64,000 bases of DNA from Saururus chinensis (lineage: Eukaryota; Streptophyta; Magnoliopsida; Piperales; Saururaceae), in contig CP141146.1 in the NCBI GenBank assembly GCA_035235625.1, forward strand, positions 27,894,501-27,958,500. Direction: 5' to 3'. The notes under the pieces were generated by a model that was not told where the DNA came from, did not search any database, and saw only the letters and a list, made by a program, of their open reading frames with translations. Of the stretch, positions 47,176 to 61,000 are shown one piece after another. Each line of letters starts with the position of its first letter. Positions within the stretch are counted from its first letter, which is position 1. Made by a program: the position numbers and the translations under genes.

Positions 47176-48951
47176 CCCATCAAGCCTAAACTCCCAGGCA
47201 ACCCTGCTTGTCAAGACTAAAATCCTAAGCAACAATACCTGGTAAGCCGATGCACTCGGACAAACCAGCTAGATTCTTAGGGTCTAGATAATCTCAATAA
47301 GTAAATCTCAACCGCAAGACAAGTATACAACTCGTTCTCATATAACTCAATTTGACTCGACTCAACCCAGGGAGTGCACATGTTCCACACACATGAACTC
47401 AAATCAAAACATGTCCCTTCGGACCAATCAAGTTTTGATTAAGCCAATGACCGATTAATCCGGCACGCAATTTCACCACATTGCATCTAATCAATCAAAG
47501 TTGGTTAACCTCAATAAAGCCTCAATTGGAAATCCATTTTCATGATGCATGCAACATGGTACATATGTGGGCAAGGCATACATGAATCCTAATTCATGAT
47601 AAGTGCTCTCATCAGCCCCTCATGCATCATTCATAATCATAATATTAAACCTCATCATAATCATTACCATATGTGTGTGTACATGGTAGAAGCACCTCAC
47701 TCGATGTATATCAATATGCTTTGTAATTAACTCACCATCACACTACACATGCGCATTAACATCTAATCATGGATTTCAGCGGAAAATCATAGGAGAAGAA
47801 CCATTAAAATCATAACTCAAGTCAAAACATAAACCACATGCTAAACATATGTAGGTTCAATCACTTCATACTTAAGTCTAGGCATAACACTAACATTTAC
47901 CCATCATTTAACCACATCCTATAATGACCTATCAATCCATTAGCATGCTATAATTCTACTAAAACCATGCTTAAACCTTAGGAATCAACCACTCATATCT
48001 CAAGATAGCAATTCCAACAAATATATACAACTATAAGCCATTTCACATAACTTTAAATATACACCACAACTTCTTAACATCAATAGTATGCTCTTCCAGT
48101 TGCTTACCTTGGCTCAAAACACTCCACATACACATAAAAATGATATTTTAGATTAGGGACATCGAAATAAACAACATACATACAATGGTTAATTTCTGCA
48201 GTGTAGCCGTTTGATCGGCTAAACAAGAAATTTTCCGAAAATGCAGTATTGCCGTTCGAACGCCCTGATAGGCCGTTCGAATGCCAACAAGGCAGATTCG
48301 ACCTTCTTCTTCATTTCAAAATTTCAAACCGAAACTCCATTTATGAAACTTAAAATCTCCATTTAACAACTCAAATGTCATTAAAATTCCATCATACCTT
48401 CCAAAAAGCTAATCTACCTTATATTAATACAAAACAGTAAGAAATCGGGACAAGAAATTACCATTTACTAATCTCACCATTAAAGCACTAAATCAAGTAA
48501 ATCCATTCCAAATAAACAATACAAATTGAGATTTTTAGCATAGGAAAAGTGAGATTTCAAAGACCCATTACCTTATCACTTGATTAGGTTTGGATTTGAC
48601 CGTCACCCTTCTTGAAAACCTTCCAAAGACAGAGTTTAAGTTAAACTCCATTAAAAATCAATTTAACATTAAAAACCTTAATGAAATCTTAGATCTAGGG
48701 TTTGTTAAGCATAAAAAAACGAATTTTGAGATGTAAGGTTTGAAGTAAGGAAGCAAATAAGTGGTTTTGATGTTTAAAATCAAATCAAAGAGGAAATGAT
48801 GGATTAAGATTGGATTAGAAGAAAACCTAGGATTTAGGCTTGATTAAAGAAAACATACCTTAATCTCCTTCTAATTCCGGACTAATTGGGGAACTAGACC
48901 TTAATCACCCTCTCCCAGCCTATTCCCAAAATGGAAATAGCTCAGATCTTT

Positions 48952-48960
48952 CTATTTATA
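48952..48960 (-). promoter_or_regulatory. TATA box of the central LTR
   Basis: Minus-strand TATAAATAGAAAGA, conserved with 26176-26184. Promoter role inferred. Confidence 0.55.
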
Positions 48961-49379
48961 GTAGGGTTTGGGGTGTACGTAATTAACTAGTAGGGTATGA
49001 ATAGAAAATTGGGCTAAAAATGGGTATTTAGATCATTTGAGCACTGATTAAACTTGGAAAAATTACGAATTTTTTTATAAAAGCTTGTGTTGATGCCTGG
49101 GTTAATTTGGTCTAAAAATCTCAATTTTGCCGGTGGGGCCCATAGGGGGTCCCACCAAACCCTAATTTTTGGAAAATTAGTGAAAAATCAGAAAAATTCT
49201 AAAAATTCAGATTTGACCCAAAAACACTTAAAACCAATAATTGTAAAGTTGGTTTTAATTAAAACCATAAGGAACACCATTTATTTTTGAAATCACTGAA
49301 TAAATCAGAAAACGCTTTAACCACACAACCACCGATAAATAATCATTAAAATAAACCGGTTAAGATCAGGGATCTTACA

Positions 49380-49392
49380 TCCTTCCCCCCTT
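49380..49392 (-). other. Polypurine tract next to the central LTR
   Basis: The minus strand reads AAGGGGGGAAGGA directly before the LTR start TGTAAG. This is the plus-strand primer site expected upstream of a 3' LTR, and shows that sequence to the right belongs to the 3' end of an element. Confidence 0.85.
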
Positions 49393-49844
49393 AGGAATTT
49401 TGGTCCTCCAAAATTTGCTAAAGGTCAACGCAGTTCTTTTTCCGACTCTGCGCCATTTGCAATTCCTCCTACGTTGCATGAGTACACAACTCAAGCCACA
49501 AATTGAAACGTCACTCTAGACCACATAACCATCACTCCCGGTAGGCAAAGTTAGGACTGGAGCTAAAGTCAATCTCTTCTTCACCTCCTATCCAAAATAA
49601 AATTGACAAGGAACTCGATCTCCTGAGTGGAACGCAATTCCGACAAGTCGTTCAACAACGCATTCCCACACTCCAACACTATTAAATGGATTTCAAGAGG
49701 AGGTAGTTCCACACTCGTCACCGAGATGCTTGTAAGAAAACTACACACCCTCTATTAGTCCACCTTCTAGCCTTAGTGAAAGACACCGAGAATCTTCCAC
49801 TAGAATCACTTAACACCCTCGAAGGAGAAAGACTCCACCTCAGG
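49393..49844 (-). other. Residual internal sequence between protease and polypurine tract
   Basis: About 450 bp without ORF or domain. In a complete element RT, RNase H and integrase would lie here, so pol is deleted. The remaining sequence is probably the 3' untranslated region of the element. Confidence 0.6.
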
Positions 49845-50514
49845 TTAAGTGAACACCACTTTCTCTCCTGACAACCCACATGTACATGATGCTATTGACA
49901 TCACATCCATGCAGAAAATCACATCGAAAATAATCATCAGCAAGATAAACAAATCAACATGTAACTCATTCAACAACAAGCTCACAAGCAAAACGTGGAG
50001 AGATAAAAGAATGAGAAAGATCGGCATCACGTGGCACGTTAACATGTGAGAGGCAATGAGGGTCATACCTTCCACTACACCTGAGGAGTTAGCCGCCTCA
50101 TGTGCCGACATAGCATACACTCTCCCATCGGCAACCGGCTTCTTCCCCTTAGCATCCTGCTGTCCGGTGGATGTTCTAGTCTGGGACCCTTGGTTTTGTG
50201 CAACCAGTTATTGCTTAGTTGCACCACCCTGAGCTCGTCGAGGGCATGTTTCTTGGTGTGCCCCCTTTGCCCACAGAAATAACAAGCAAAGCCTGCACGG
50301 TCGTTGTCTGGGCCATGATTTGGTGAAACGAGCTGCTGCTCCGGTGCGTCTTCATGAATCCTCTTGAAACACTCCCTTTTATAATGCCCATTTTTCCCGC
50401 ATAGAAAGCAAGTGATGTGAGCACGACGACTAGTGTGGTCCAGCTGTGCATCATGGGTGTGGTTCCTCACTAGGTCATCACTCTGATGCTTATGGCTCCG
50501 ACGGACATGGGCAT
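49845..50514 (-). pseudogene. Tekay/Del-like gag C-terminal part and protease remnant
   Basis: The minus strand from 50514 reads SHKHQSDDLVRN, the zinc knuckle CFLCGKNGHYKREC, then a second knuckle CYFCGQRGHTKKHA with its last Cys replaced. After a frameshift it continues as MYAMSAHEAANSSGVVEGM (the usual Gag-protease linker) and, further on, MIIFDVIFCMDVMS, matching the end of the protease domain. The protease active-site segment is garbled by deletion or frameshift. The first 224 bp duplicate 44873-45073, with a 24-bp segment (near 50438-50461) that the other copy lacks. It ends at 50514 in GGGCATGCGCTCTC, an array motif. Confidence 0.85.
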
Positions 50515-51229
50515 GCGCTCTCAAACGAGCGAGAGCACTTATGCTCGAAAGAGAGCACGCGCGCTCAAAGGAGAGCATGTGTGCTAGAGAAAGAGAGAAC
50601 GAGCGAGAGAGAGAGAGAGAGAGGGAACACGCGCTCAAGTGAGAGAGGGAACACGCGCTCAAGTGAGAGAGAGAGAGTGAGTGAGAGAGGTGGACAAAGA
50701 GTGTGAGAGTTTAGGGTTTACTCTCTCTCTCTCGAGCGCGCGTGCTCCCTCTCTTCTCCTTCTCGTTCTCTTTGGAGAGCACGTGCAAGAGAGAGAGAAA
50801 GAACGAAAGGTGAGAGAGCATGCGCGCACGAGTGAGGGAGAGCACGCTCGCTCTTTCCAGAGAGACAGCACGCATGCTCAAGAGAGCATGCTCGGTTGAG
50901 AATGGGAGGGAGAGGGGGCGGTGAGCGGGCGAGAAAGGGGGGGTCTTTCTCACTCACTCCCCACCCCCCTCTCCCTTTCTATTGAGTGTGCGTTCTTGAG
51001 GGAGAGATAGGTGGATAGAGAGAGAGAATGAGTAACAGAGAGCATGCGCACTTGAGAGAGTATGCGAGCTTTAGAAAGAGCTTGCACGCATACTAAAGAG
51101 AGAGCACGCATGCTCAGGAGAGAGGAGGGGGTGTAGAATGAGCGACAAAGAGGGGGGGTGAGAGAGAGCATGTGTGCTCTCTTTCTCGTTCGCTCCCCGC
51201 CGCCCACTATCTCTATCGAGCGCGCCTGC

Positions 51230-51260
<31 letters not shown>

Positions 51261-52010
51261 CACGCGTGCTCAAGCGAGAGGGAAAGAGCACGCACGCTCA
51301 AAGAAAGAATGCACACTCGATGGAGAGGGGGGTGTGGAGTGAGCGAAAAAGAAGGGAGGTGGGAGAGAGCACATGTGCTCTCTTTCTCTCTCGCTCCCTG
51401 TCCATTTCCTCTCTATCAAGCGCACGTGCTCGAATGAGAGAGAGCACGCACGCTCTAGCGAGAGAGAGCATGCATGCTCTAGCGAGAGAGAGCACGCGTG
51501 CACGAAAGAGAACATGTACGCTAGAGACAGAGAGCACGAGGGAGACTATGAGAGAGAGAGAGAGCACGCGTGCTCAAGTGAGAGAGAGAGAGAGAGTGAG
51601 AGAGGTGGACAGAGGTGTGTGAGTATAGAGTTTTTTCTCTCTCTCTCTCTCTCACGCATTCTCCCTCTCTTCTCCTTCTCATTCTCTCTTGAGCGCGCGG
51701 GCTAGAGAGAGAGATAGAAAGAACGAGAGGAGAGAAAGAGCACACGCAAACAAACGAGAGAGAGCACGTATGCTATTTCCATAGCATGCCTGCTCAAGAG
51801 AGAGCACGCTCAGTCGAGAAAGGGAGGGAGAGGGGAGCGCGGAGTGAGCGAGAAAGAGGGGTGTTTTTTCTCACTCACTCCTCGTCCCCCCTCTCCCGAG
51901 AGAGAGAGAGAGCACGTTCGAGAGAGAGAGGGGGGGGGGGGTGGAGCGAGCGAAAAAGAGGGGGTACATGTGCTTGAAAGAAAGCATGCACGCTAGAGAA
52001 AGAGGGGCGG
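50515..52010 (+). repeat. GA/telobox array, fifth block
   Basis: Purine-rich array with telobox TTTAGGGTTT at 50710-50719, a degenerate one near 51613-51622, a duplicated GAGGGAACACGCGCTCAAGT at 50630-50670, and the perfect palindrome GAGAGCACATGTGCTCTC at 51365-51382. Passes into the AT-rich satellite at GGGGGAGGTCTCTT (about 52008). Confidence 0.9.
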
Positions 52011-55000
52011 GGGAGGTCTCTTAAATCTTTAAACGATAACAATTTGTGCACATTCTTAACTTACATCGGTTTTAATTCATCAAAAGGATATAAGTTGGCC
52101 AAAATGGGTCCGATTGATTCATCGTTTAGTACATTTGATTCATTCTTTCAAATTTAGCAAATGAGAATGTATTCAATTAAAACAAATAAATGTAAATTTG
52201 TAATGAGCTTTCTAGTTAAGCAAATAAAATTATATAAGTTAAGGAAGAACCGTCAAATTGTGGAATCACTTTATCAATTTGATTCGTTATTACAAACGTA
52301 ACAAATGAATGTGAGGCATCTTTAAACCGTAAACGATATAATGATTTCCACACATTCTTAACTTACATCAGTTTTTATCGATTAAAAATATATAACATGA
52401 CCAAAAGGGGTTCGATTGGTTTGTTGTTTAGTCTGTTTGATTTATTCTTTTAAAATTAGTAAATAAGTATGTATTCATTTAAAATAATTAAATATTTATT
52501 CGTGACAAGCTTTGGTGTTTTGTTCTAAATCTACTTAAGTGAATTAAATTATATAAGTTAAGGAAGAATTATCAAATTGTTGAATTACTTTGTTAATTTG
52601 ATTCGTTATTATAAATGTAGCAAATGAATGGGAGGTCTCTTTAAACTTTAAACAATGTAACAATTTATGCACATTCATAATTACTTCCATTTTAATATAA
52701 TAAAAAAAAGATAACTTGTGCAAAAGTGGGATTCATTCTTTCGATCACTTTGGTTCGTCATTTAGTACATTTGATTCATTCTTTCAAACTTTGCAAATGA
52801 CTATGTAGTTATCTAAAATAATTAAATATACATTTGTGACGAGCTTAGTGCTTTCTTCTAAATCTAGTCAAGTGAATGAAATCATATAAATTAAGGAAGA
52901 ATGGTTAAATTGTGGAATCACTTTGTCAATTTGATTCGTTATTACAAACATAGTAAATGAATATGAGGTCTCTTTAAACTTTAAATAATATAATAATTTG
53001 TACACATTCTTAACTTACTTAAGTTTAATCGATCAAAAGGATATAACTTGACCAAAAGGGGTCCGATTGGTTCGTCGTTTAGTACATTTCTTATTCATTT
53101 TTTTGAACTTTTCAAATGAGTACATATTTATTTAAAACAATTCAATATACATTCATGACGAGCTCTAAAGCTAGTTAAGTGACCATATAAAAGGAAGAAC
53201 GGTCAAATTGTGGAATCACTTTTTCAATTTTATTCGTTATTACAAACGTAACAAATGAATTGGAGGTCTCCTTAAAGTTTAAATAATATAACGATTTTTG
53301 CACATTCTTAACTTACTTCGGTTTTAATCGCTCAAAAAGATATAATTTGACCAAAAGTAGTCCGATTGAATCATCGTTTAGTACATTTTTTTCATTCATT
53401 TCAACTCAGCAAATGACGTATTCATTTAAAATAATTAAATATACATTATTGACGAGCTTTGTTTTAAATCTAGTTAAGCAAATGAAATCATATAAAAAAG
53501 GAAGAACGGTTAAATTGTAGAGTCTCTTTATCAATTTGATTCGTTATTACGAACGTAACAAATGAATTATAGTTCTCTTTAAACTTTAAATGATATAACA
53601 ATTTGTACACATTCTTAACTTACTTCTGTTTTAATAGATCAAAGGATATAACTTTACTAAATGAGGTACAATTTGTTTGTCGTTTAGTACATTTTATTCA
53701 TTTTTTTAAACTTAGCAAATGAGAACATATTTATTTAAAATAATTAAATATACATTCGTAATGAGCATTTGTACTTTGTTCTAAATCTAGTTAAGCGAAT
53801 GAAATCATATAAGTTAATGAAAAATGGTCAAACTGTGGAGTCACTTTGTAAATTTGATTCGTTATTATGAACGTCATAAATGAATACAAGGTGTCTTCAA
53901 ACTTTAAATGATATAACAATGTGTGCACATTCTTAACTTAATTGGTTTTAATCGATCAAAAGGATATAACTTGACCAAAAGGGTCCGATTGGTTAGTCGT
54001 TTAATATATTTGATTTATTATTTTGAACTTAGTAAATGAGTACACATTTATTAAAAATAATAAAATATACATTCGTGACGAGCTATGGTGCTTTGTTCTA
54101 AATCTAGTTAAGCGAATGAAATAATATAAATTAAGAAAGAATGGTCAAATTGTGGAATCACTTTGTTAATTTGATTATTATTACAAAGGTAACAAATAAA
54201 TGAAAGGTCTCTTTAGACTTCAAACAATATAACACTTTGTTCACATTATTTACTTACTTTGATCAAAATGATATACCTTGACCAAAAGTGGTCTAATTGG
54301 TTCATCATTTAGTACATCTGATTCATTATTTCAAACTTTGTAAAAGAGTACATATTTATTTAAAATAATTAAATATACATTTGTTACGATCTTTGATGCT
54401 TTGTTCTTAATCAAGTTAAGTGAATGAAATTATATAAGTTAATAAAGAATGGTCAAAATGTTGAATCACTTTGTTAATTTGAATTGTTATTCCGAATGTA
54501 ATAAATGAATAGGAGGTCTCTTTAAACTTTAAACGATAAAATAGTGATTCGTGGGCATTCTTAACTTACTTCGTTTTTAATCGATTAAAAGGATATAACT
54601 TGACCAAAAGTGGTTTGATTGGTTTGTCGTTTAGTATATTTAATTTATTCTTTTGAACTTAGTAAATGAATACATTTTTATTTAAAACTATTAAATATAC
54701 AATCATGACGAGCTTTGGTGTTTTATTCCAAATCAAGTTATGCAAATGAAATCATATAAGTTAAGGAATAACGGTCAAATTGTGGAATCATTTTGTCAAT
54801 TTGATTCGTTATTCTGAACGTAACAAATAAATGACAAGTCTATTTAAACTATAAACAATATAACAATTTGTGAACATTCTTAACGTGCATTGGTTTTAAT
54901 AAATTAAAAGGATATAACTTGACCCAAATGGGCCGATTGATTCATCATTTAGTACGTTTGATTCATTTTTTTGAACTAAGCAAATGAGTACGTAGTAATT

Positions 55001-58000
55001 TAAAATAATGATATATAAATTCATGAGGAGCTAGTGCTTTATTCTAAATCTAGTTAAGCGAATAAAATCATATTAGTTAAGGAAAAATGGTAAAATTGCG
55101 GTATCACTTTGTCAATATCATTCATTATTACGAACGTAACAAATTAATAAGAGGACTCTTTAAACTTTAAACGATATAATGATTTGTACACATTCTTTAC
55201 TTACTTTAGTTTTAATCAATTAAAAGGATAACTTGACAAAAAGTGGGCCGATTGTTTCATCTTTTAGTACGTTTCATTTATTCTTTTGAACTTAGCAAAT
55301 GTGTATGTAGTTATTTAAAAGACTTAAAATGTACATTTGTGATGAGCTTTAGTGCTCTAAATCTAATTAAGCAAATAAAATCATATAAGTTAAGAAAGAA
55401 TAGTTAAATTGTGGAGTCATTTTGTAAATTTTATTTTTTATTATGAACATCACAAATAAATACGAGGTCTCTTTAAACATTAAATGATATAACAATTTGT
55501 GACATTTTTAACTTACATCGGTTTTAATTGATTAAAAAGATATAACTTTACCAAATGTGTCTGATTTGTTCATTAGTACATTTTTTTATTCTTTTGAACT
55601 TAGCAAATGAACATGTATTTATAAAAAATAATTAAATATACATTGTGACTAGCTTTGATGCTTTGTTCTAAATATAGTTAAAGCGAATTAAAACATATAA
55701 ATTAAGGAAGAACGGTCAAATTGTTAAATCACTTTGTCAATTTGATTCATTATTACTAACGAAACTAATGAATGAGAGGTCTCTTTAAACTATAAACGAT
55801 ATAACGATTTGTCCACATTCTTAACTTACTCCGGTTTTAATCGATTAAAAGGATAACTTGACCAAAAGTGGGCCGACTGGTTCATCTTTTAGTACGTTTC
55901 ATTTATTCTTTTGAACTTAGCAAATGTGTACGTAGTTATTTAAAAGAATTAAATGTACATTTGTGACGAGCTTTAGTGCTTTGTTCTAAATCTAGTTAAG
56001 TGAATGAAATCATACAAATTAAGGAAAAATAGTCAAATTGTGGGATCACTTTGTCAATTTGATTAGTTATTATGCACATCATAAATGAATGGGAGGTCTC
56101 TTTAATATTTAAAAGATATAACGATTTGTACACATTATTCACTTACTTCAATTGTAATCGATCAAAAGGATAAAACCTAACCAAAAGTGGTCTGATTGGT
56201 TCATCGTTCAGTACATTTGATTTATTATTTCAAACTTAGAAAATGAGTACATATTTAATTAAAATAATTACATATACATTCGTGACGTTCTTTAGTGCTT
56301 TGTTCTTAATCAAGTTATGTGAATAAAAGTATATAAGTTAATTAAGAATGATCAAATTGTGGAATCACTTTGTTAATATGATTCGTGACGTTCTTTGGTG
56401 CTTTGCTCATCGTCTAGTATGTTTTGATTCATTTTTTCAAAACTAGTTAAGCAAGTAAAATCACATATATTAATGAGGAACGGTCAAATTTTGGCATCCA
56501 TTACTCTATTTGATTCGTAATTATGAACGTAACAAACGATTGGGAGGTCTTTCTAAACATTAAATGATAAAACAATTTGTACACATTCTTAATGAACTTC
56601 GGTTTTAATCGATTAAAAAGATGTAACTTGACAAAAAGTTGTCCAATTGGTTCGTCATTTAGTACATGTGATTCGTTCTTACGAACTTAGTAAATGAATA
56701 CGTATTTATTTAAAATTACTAAATATACATTCGTGGCGAGCTTAGTTGCTTTGTTCTAAAACTGGTTAAGCAAATAAATTTACATAAGTTAAAGAAGAAT
56801 GGTCAAATTGTGGCATTGCCCTCTCCATTTGATTCGTAATTACAAACCTAACAAGTGATTTTAAATTTTAAATGATATAATGATTTGTGCATAATTTTAA
56901 CGAACTTCGGTTTTAAACTATTAAAATGAAATAACTAAACAAAAAGTGGTCTGATTGGTTCGTCTTTTTATGCATTTGATTCGTTTTTATAAACTTAGTA
57001 AATGGGCACATATTTCTTTAAAAGGACTTAATATACATTTGTAACTAGCTTTGGTGCTTTGTTCTGAAACTAGTTAAGCAAACAAAATCACATAAGTTAA
57101 GGAAGAGTGGTCAAATTGTGGCATCTCTTTATCCATTTGATTCGTAATTATGAACGTAACAAATGATTACGAGGTTTTTAATAAACTTTAAAAGATATAA
57201 TGATTTATATATATTCTTAACGAATTTGGGTTTTAATCGATTACGGGGATATAACTAAACCAAAAGTGGTCAAATTGGTTTGTCATTTAGTACGTTTCAT
57301 TCATTCCTACAAACTTAGTAAATGAGTAAGTATTTTTTTTTTAAACAACTAAATATACATTCGTGATGAGATTAGGTGTTTTGCCCAAAAATAAGTTAAG
57401 CGAATCAAATTACATAAGTTAAACAAGAACAGTCAAATTGTGGCATTAATTTCTCCATTTGATTTGTAATTACAAATGTAATAAATGATTATGAGGCCTT
57501 TTTAAACTTTAAACCATATAATGATTTGTGTACATTCTTAACGAATTTTGATTTTTATTGATTAAAATGATATAATTAGACTAAAAGTGGTCTGATTACT
57601 TTGTCGTTTAATGCATTTGATTCATTCTTATGAACTTAGTAAATAAGTGCATATTTCATTAAAACAACTAAACATACATTCGTGACGAGCTTAGTTGTTT
57701 TATTCTAAAACTAGTTAAAGCGAATAAAATCACATAAGTTATAAAAGAACAGTCAAATTGTGGAACTGCTCTCTCCATTTGTTTCGTAATTACTAACGTA
57801 TCAAATGATTTAGATGACTTTTTAAACTTTAAATGATATAGCAATTTGTGCACAATCTTACTGAACTTTAGTTTTAATTGATTAAAATAAAATAACTAGA
57901 CAAAAAGTTGTCGGATTAGATCATCATTTTGTGTGTTTGATTCAAAATTATGAACTTAGTCAGTAAGTATGTATTTCCTTAAAAAGACTAAATATACATT

Positions 58001-61000
58001 CGTGACTATCTTGGGTGCTTTAGTCTAAAACTTGTTAGGCGAACAAAATCATATAAGTTAAGAAAGAATGGTTAAATTGTGGCATAGCTTTCTCCATTTC
58101 TTTTGTAATTACGAATGTCATAAATAATTAGGAGGCCATTTAAAATATTAAATAATATAATGATTTGTGCACTTTCTTAACAAACTTAGAAAATGAGTAC
58201 GTATTTTTTAAAACAACTAAATATATATTCTTAACGAGCTTGGGTGCTTTGTTCTAAAACTAGTTAAGCGACTAAAATCACAAAAGTTATAAAAGAACGG
58301 TCAAATCGTAGCATCGCTTTATCCATTTGATTTGTAATTACGAACATAACAAATGATAAGTATGACTTTTTAAACTTTAACCAATATCATTTTTATATTC
58401 ATTCTTAACAAACTTCGGTTTTAATTAATTAAAAGGATATAAATAGACACAAAGTGGTCCGATTCGTTCGTAGTTTATTGCGTTTGATTTATTTTTACGA
58501 ACTTAGTAAATAAGTAAGTATTTCTTTAAAATAACAAAATATACATTCGTGGCGAGCTTAGGTGCTTTGTTCTAAAATAAGTTAAGTGAATAAAATCACA
58601 TAAGTTATAGAATAACGGTTAAATTGTGGAATCACTTTCACCATTTGATTCGTAATTACAATATAACAATTTGTACATATTCTTAACGAACTTCAGCTAT
58701 AATCGATTAAAAGAAAAATAAATAAATTAAAAGTGGTCTGATTGGTTTAGCGTTTAGTGCATTTGATTCGTTCTTACAAACTTAGTAAATAACGTATTTC
58801 TTTAAAAGTGCTAAAAATACATTCGTCACTAGCTTGGGTGCTTTGTTTTAAAACTAGTTAAGTAAACAAAATCATATAAGTTAAGGAAAAACGATCAAAT
58901 TGTGGCATTGCTTTCTCCATTTCATTCGTAATTACGAACATAACAAATGATTGAGAGGACTTTTTAAACTCTAAATGATATAACAATTTGTGCATATTCT
59001 TAACGAACTTCGGTTTAAATCAATTAAAAGCATGTAATTAGACCAAAAGTGGTCTAATTGGTTCATCGTTTAGTCCGTTTAATTCGTTTTTATGAACTTA
59101 GTAAATGAGTATATATTTCTTTATTACGAACATAACAATTAGGAAGACTTTTTAAACTTTAAACGATAAAATGTTTTGTAGACATTCTTAACGAATTTTC
59201 GTTTTAATCGATTAAAAAGCTATAACTCAACCAAAAGTGGTCTGATTGGTTCATCGTTTAGTACGTTTGATTCATTCTTACGAGCATAGTAAATGAGTAC
59301 ATATTTTTTTAAAACAACTAAATATACATTTGCAAAGAGCTTTGGTGCTTCGTTCTAAAACTATATAAGCGAATAAAATCACAAAAGTTAAGGAAGAGTG
59401 ATCAATTGTGGCATCACTTTCTATATTTGATTCGTAATTAAGAACGTAACAATTGATTAGGAGCTGTTGTTAAACTTAAAACGATATAAAGATTTGTTTA
59501 CATTCAAAACGAACTTCGGTTTTAATTGATTAAAAGAAAATAACTAACTGAAAGAGGTCTGATTGGTTTGTCGTTTTGTGTGTTTGATTCGTTCTTATGA
59601 ACTTAGTAAATAAGTACCTATTTCTTTAAAAAAAACTAAATATGTATTTGTGGTTAGCTTCGGTGTTTTGTTTTAAAACTATATAAGCAAATAAAATCAC
59701 AAAAGTTAAGGAAGAAAGGTCAAATTGTGGAATCACTTTCTCCATTTCACTTGTATTACGAACGTAACAAAACGATTAGGAGGTGTTTTTAGACTTTAAA
59801 GGATATTACTATTTGTTCACATTCAAAACGAACTTTGGTTTTCATTGATTAAAAGGATATAATAAAACCAAAAGTGGTCTAATTGGTTCGTCTTTTAATG
59901 CGTTGGATTCATTCTTACGAACTTAGTTAATGAGTAAGTATTTTTTAAAACAACTAAATATACATTCGTGGGTAGCTTTAGTGCTTTGTTCTAAAACTAA
60001 TTAAACGAATAAAATCACATAAGTTAAGAAAGAACGGTCAAATTGTTGTATCGCTTTCTTTATTTGATTCGTAATTAAAAATGTAACGAAAGATTAGGAA
60101 GTCTTACAAAACTTTAAATGATATAAAATTTGTTAATATTTTAAACAAACTTCGGTTTTCATTGATTAAAAGGATATAATCAGACCAAAAGTGGTCCTAA
60201 TGGATCTCCGTTTAGTGTGTTTGATTCGTTCTTACGAACTTAGTAAATAAGTATAAATTTCTTTAAAACAACTAAATGTACATTCGTGATGAGCTTGGTT
60301 GTTTTGCTCTAAAACTAGTTAAGTGAATAAAATCACATAAGTTAAGGAAAAATGGTCAAAGTGTGGCATCACTTTCTCCATTTGATTCGTAGTTTCGAAC
60401 GTAACAAATGATTAAGAGATTTTTTAAACTTTAAATGATATAACGATTTATGCACATTCTTAAAGAACTTTAGTTTTAATTGATTCAAAGGAAATAACTA
60501 GACCAAAAGTGGTTGATTGGTTCATCATTTTGTGCATTTCATTCGTTCTAATGAACTTAGTAAATAAGTACGTATTTCTTTAAAAAAACTAAATATACAT
60601 TTATTACTAGCTTTAGTGCTATGTTTAAAGACTAGTTAAGCAAATAAAATCCCATAAGTTAAGGAAGAACGGTCAAATTATTGTATCACTTTCTCCATTT
60701 AATTCGTAATTACAAACGTAATGAATGATTAGGAGGTCTTACAAACTTTAAATGATATGACATTTTTGCACATTATACACGAACTTCGGTTTTCATCGAT
60801 TAAAATAATATAACTAGAACAAAAGTGGTCTGATTAGTTCGTCATTTAGTGTGTTTTATTCGTTCTTATAAACTTAGTAAATGAGTATGTATTTATTTAA
60901 AACAACTAAATATACATTCGTGACGTGCTTGGTTGCTTTGTTCTAAGACTAGTTTACTAAATAAAATCACATAACAAATGATTAGTAGGTCTTTTTAAAC

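Larger units (their letters stand above)
46018..49379 (-). repeat. Central LTR of the permuted unit, 3362 bp
   Basis: Plus-strand ends TGTCACGCCCCGGC and GGGATCTTACA. Homologous along its length to the solo LTR 23150-26606. It has the primer site on one side and a polypurine tract on the other, so a single LTR serves as both 5' and 3' LTR. It contains a 58-bp tandem block (46690-46960) and a second tandem block (47020-47175) not seen in the other copy. Confidence 0.92.
44873..50514 (-). mobile_element. Circularly permuted Tekay/Del-like Ty3/gypsy unit with terminal redundancy
   Basis: On the minus strand the order is gag C-terminal part and protease (50514-49845), a gap where pol should be, a polypurine tract, one 3362-bp LTR (49379-46018), a primer site, gag from its start codon (45778) to the first zinc knuckle, and then the GA array. 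The segment 50291-50514 overlaps 44873-45073 as a diverged duplicate. So the gag region occurs at both ends and the single LTR lies in the middle, the reverse of a normal element. The arrangement fits integration of a linearised one-LTR circle, or LTR-LTR unequal exchange between tandem copies followed by truncation. Neither edge shows a clear TSD. Confidence 0.8.

Noticed and set aside
46018-50514. Reading the central LTR as an ordinary 5' LTR of an element extending left only
   Set aside because: A polypurine tract and a gag-protease segment lie on its other side in the same orientation, and the two gag segments overlap. A simple 5' LTR does not explain this.
35843-52010. Further Arg/Glu/Ala-His or Leu/Ser-rich ORFs and apparent coiled coils in the GA arrays
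   Set aside because: Same low-complexity artefact. Only the frames in the retroelement segments (38746-41938, 44873-45778 and 49845-50514) have recognisable motifs.
57668-57853. 61-codon minus-strand ORF in the satellite resembling the start of the 63145-63549 ORF
   Set aside because: The shared part is satellite sequence read through. Only the 62976-63429 segment contributes copia gag residues.
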